Positions 4,494-5,544 of a stretch of 5,544 nucleotides of DNA are shown in pieces. Source of the stretch: Persicitalea sp038242095 (GTDB taxonomy: Bacteria; Bacteroidota; Bacteroidia; Cytophagales; Spirosomataceae); NCBI GenBank assembly GCA_038242095.1, contig JBBSSJ010000302.1, forward strand, positions 1-5,544. The letters run 5' to 3'. How positions within the stretch are numbered: the first letter of the stretch is position 1; every line of letters starts with the position of its first letter. Under the pieces are notes generated by a model. That model made no database searches. It was not told the DNA's origin and was given only the letters and a program-made list of their open reading frames with translations. Position numbers and translations under genes: made by a program.

Positions 4494-5544
4494 TCAGGGC
4501 GCGGTAAAAATATCCTTCAATGCATCTTCGTAATAAAACAACCGCTCGTTGAGCGCATTCAAAGCCTGGGCTTTCAGGCTGGAATGAATCAGAATTGAAA
4601 GGTTATGTTCCGAAGCACCGTAGGAAATCATCCGCAACGGAATGTGCTTCAGCGCTTCGAGCACTTTGATAGCAATGCCCTCTTTGTCAGCGCTGAAATT
4701 ACCCACGATGCACACGATCGTTTGGTCGCGGTCGTGCTCTTCGAGGTCGGCGATTTCGCGCAGTTCGGCCGTGATGGCGTCGAGGTGCTCGTTGTTGTCG
4801 ATCGTGACCGACACCGATACCTCGGAGGTCGTTACCATATCGACCGGGGTTTTGTATTTTTCAAAAATCTCGAACACCCGCCGCAAGAAACCGTAGGTAT
4901 TCAGCATCCGCGTCGAGTGGACGTAGATGGCCGTGATATTGTCCTTGGCAGCAATGGCCTTGATCTCGCGATCTGTACTGCTGGTGGCGATGAGCGTTCC
5001 CGGCGCCTCGGGCTGTAGGGTGTTCTTAAGGCGGACGGGCACGCCGCGCAACTTGGCGGGCGTGATGGTACTGGGATGCAGGATCTTGGCCCCAAAATAC
5101 GCCAACTCCGCCGCTTCCTCAAAAGTCAATTGCCGAATCGGGAAGGTCCGCTTCACGATGCGCGGGTCGTTATTGTGCATCCCGTCGATATCGGTCCAAA
5201 TCTGGATTTCCTCGGCCCGAATCGCGCCGCCGATTAGTGAAGCGGTATAATCCGACCCGCCCCGCTTTAAATTATCGACCTCGCCGCGCGGGTTGCGGCA
5301 GATGAAGCCCTGCGTGACGATCAGTTGCTTATCGGGATGCTGATTTAGGATCGTCGTTAGCCGCTCTTCGATTAGTGCCAGTTCAGGTTCACCTTCCGCG
5401 TCGATCCGCATGAATTCCAGGGCGGGTAGCAGAATGCAATTTTCGCCCTGCTCTTCGAGGTACGCCTCAAACATTTGGGTACTCAGCAGTTCGCCCTCGG
5501 CCACCAGTTCTTTCTCGCGCTTGGCCGTGAAAGGCTTGATGCTA
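4494..5544 (-). CDS. lysC: Aspartokinase, monofunctional, C-terminal 349 residues
   Basis: Aspartate kinase (EC 2.7.2.4) phosphorylates aspartate, the first step towards lysine, threonine, methionine and diaminopimelate. The reading frame stays open to the right edge, so the KFGGTSV-containing N-terminus (roughly 80-115 residues) is outside the window. The GTG at 5504 is an internal valine, not the start. Counting from the first complete codon, kinase-domain signatures are GELLST (17-22), VTQGFI (76-81), RGGSDYTAS (94-102), IWTDIDG (115-121) with DPR (126-128), and FGAKILHP (150-157). Two regulatory ACT domains follow: the first from about 203 (HSTRML 209-214, TTSEVSVSVT 238-247), the second from about 275 to 345 (IVGNFS, ISYGASEHNLSI). 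The protein ends after the ACT domains, so it is not a fused aspartokinase-homoserine dehydrogenase. The TTSEVSV segment and nearby Met/Phe/Leu positions match the lysine-sensing site of E. coli LysC as I recall it, so lysine feedback is plausible. The symbol lysC is by family; other monofunctional aspartokinase symbols are possible. Confidence 0.95.
   Translation of the reverse strand, partial: SIKPFTAKREKELVAEGELLSTQMFEAYLEEQGENCILLPALEFMRIDAEGEPELALIEERLTTILNQHPDKQLIVTQGFICRNPRGEVDNLKRGGSDYTASLIGGAIRAEEIQIWTDIDGMHNNDPRIVKRTFPIRQLTFEEAAELAYFGAKILHPSTITPAKLRGVPVRLKNTLQPEAPGTLIATSSTDREIKAIAAKDNITAIYVHSTRMLNTYGFLRRVFEIFEKYKTPVDMVTTSEVSVSVTIDNNEHLDAITAELREIADLEEHDRDQTIVCIVGNFSADKEGIAIKVLEALKHIPLRMISYGASEHNLSILIHSSLKAQALNALNERLFYYEDALKDIFTAP

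Noticed and set aside
4494..5504. Aspartokinase starting at the GTG at 5504
   Set aside because: The frame remains open upstream to the window edge and encodes conserved aspartokinase sequence (KREKELVAEGELLS), and the essential KFGGTSV N-terminus would be missing. The GTG is an internal valine codon.
1..5544. CRISPR array, insertion sequence, tRNA or phage/defence genes
   Set aside because: No regularly spaced direct repeats, transposase-like sequence, terminal inverted repeats, tRNA-like cloverleaf or defence-type domain was recognised. Nearly all the sequence is taken by five identifiable genes.

Overview
The window looks like ordinary chromosomal DNA from a Bacteroidota member, most likely of the order Cytophagales (Spirosoma/Dyadobacter-like). 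This rests on three things. The seryl-tRNA synthetase and aspartokinase have Bacteroidota-style sequence. Perfect TAnnTTTG -7 promoter boxes lie upstream of two genes, and no gene start has a clear Shine-Dalgarno sequence. The base composition is balanced to moderately GC-rich, which suits that group better than most Flavobacteria or Bacteroides. The taxonomic call is inference; no rRNA or marker phylogeny is available here.

Layout from left to right: (1) the N-terminal half of a secreted S9-family prolyl oligopeptidase on the minus strand, cut by the left edge (1-1049). (2) A 212-base divergent intergenic region holding a good Bacteroidota-type promoter for the peptidase, with a small inverted repeat inside it. 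(3) Two tandem plus-strand paralogs (1262-2212 and 2268-3197) of an uncharacterised exported family: signal peptide, a small Sm/SH3-like beta domain, a conserved linker, then a glycine-rich beta-strand region that looks like an outer-membrane barrel. (4) Convergent to these after only 9 bases, serS (3207-4481, minus). (5) Directly upstream of serS and 12 bases from it, a monofunctional aspartokinase (4494 to the right edge, minus), whose N-terminus lies outside the window.

The aspartokinase and serS are probably one transcript read right to left: the first step of aspartate-family amino acid synthesis, then serine tRNA charging. The two barrel-like paralogs are probably co-transcribed, although the second has its own candidate -7 box. 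The peptidase is transcribed divergently and has no evident functional link to its neighbours.

No mobile element, RNA gene, CRISPR array or defence system was seen. The least understood item is the duplicated Sm-like-plus-barrel family. The other observations concern its duplication history, its promoters and the tight convergent gene ends; they are modest in strength.
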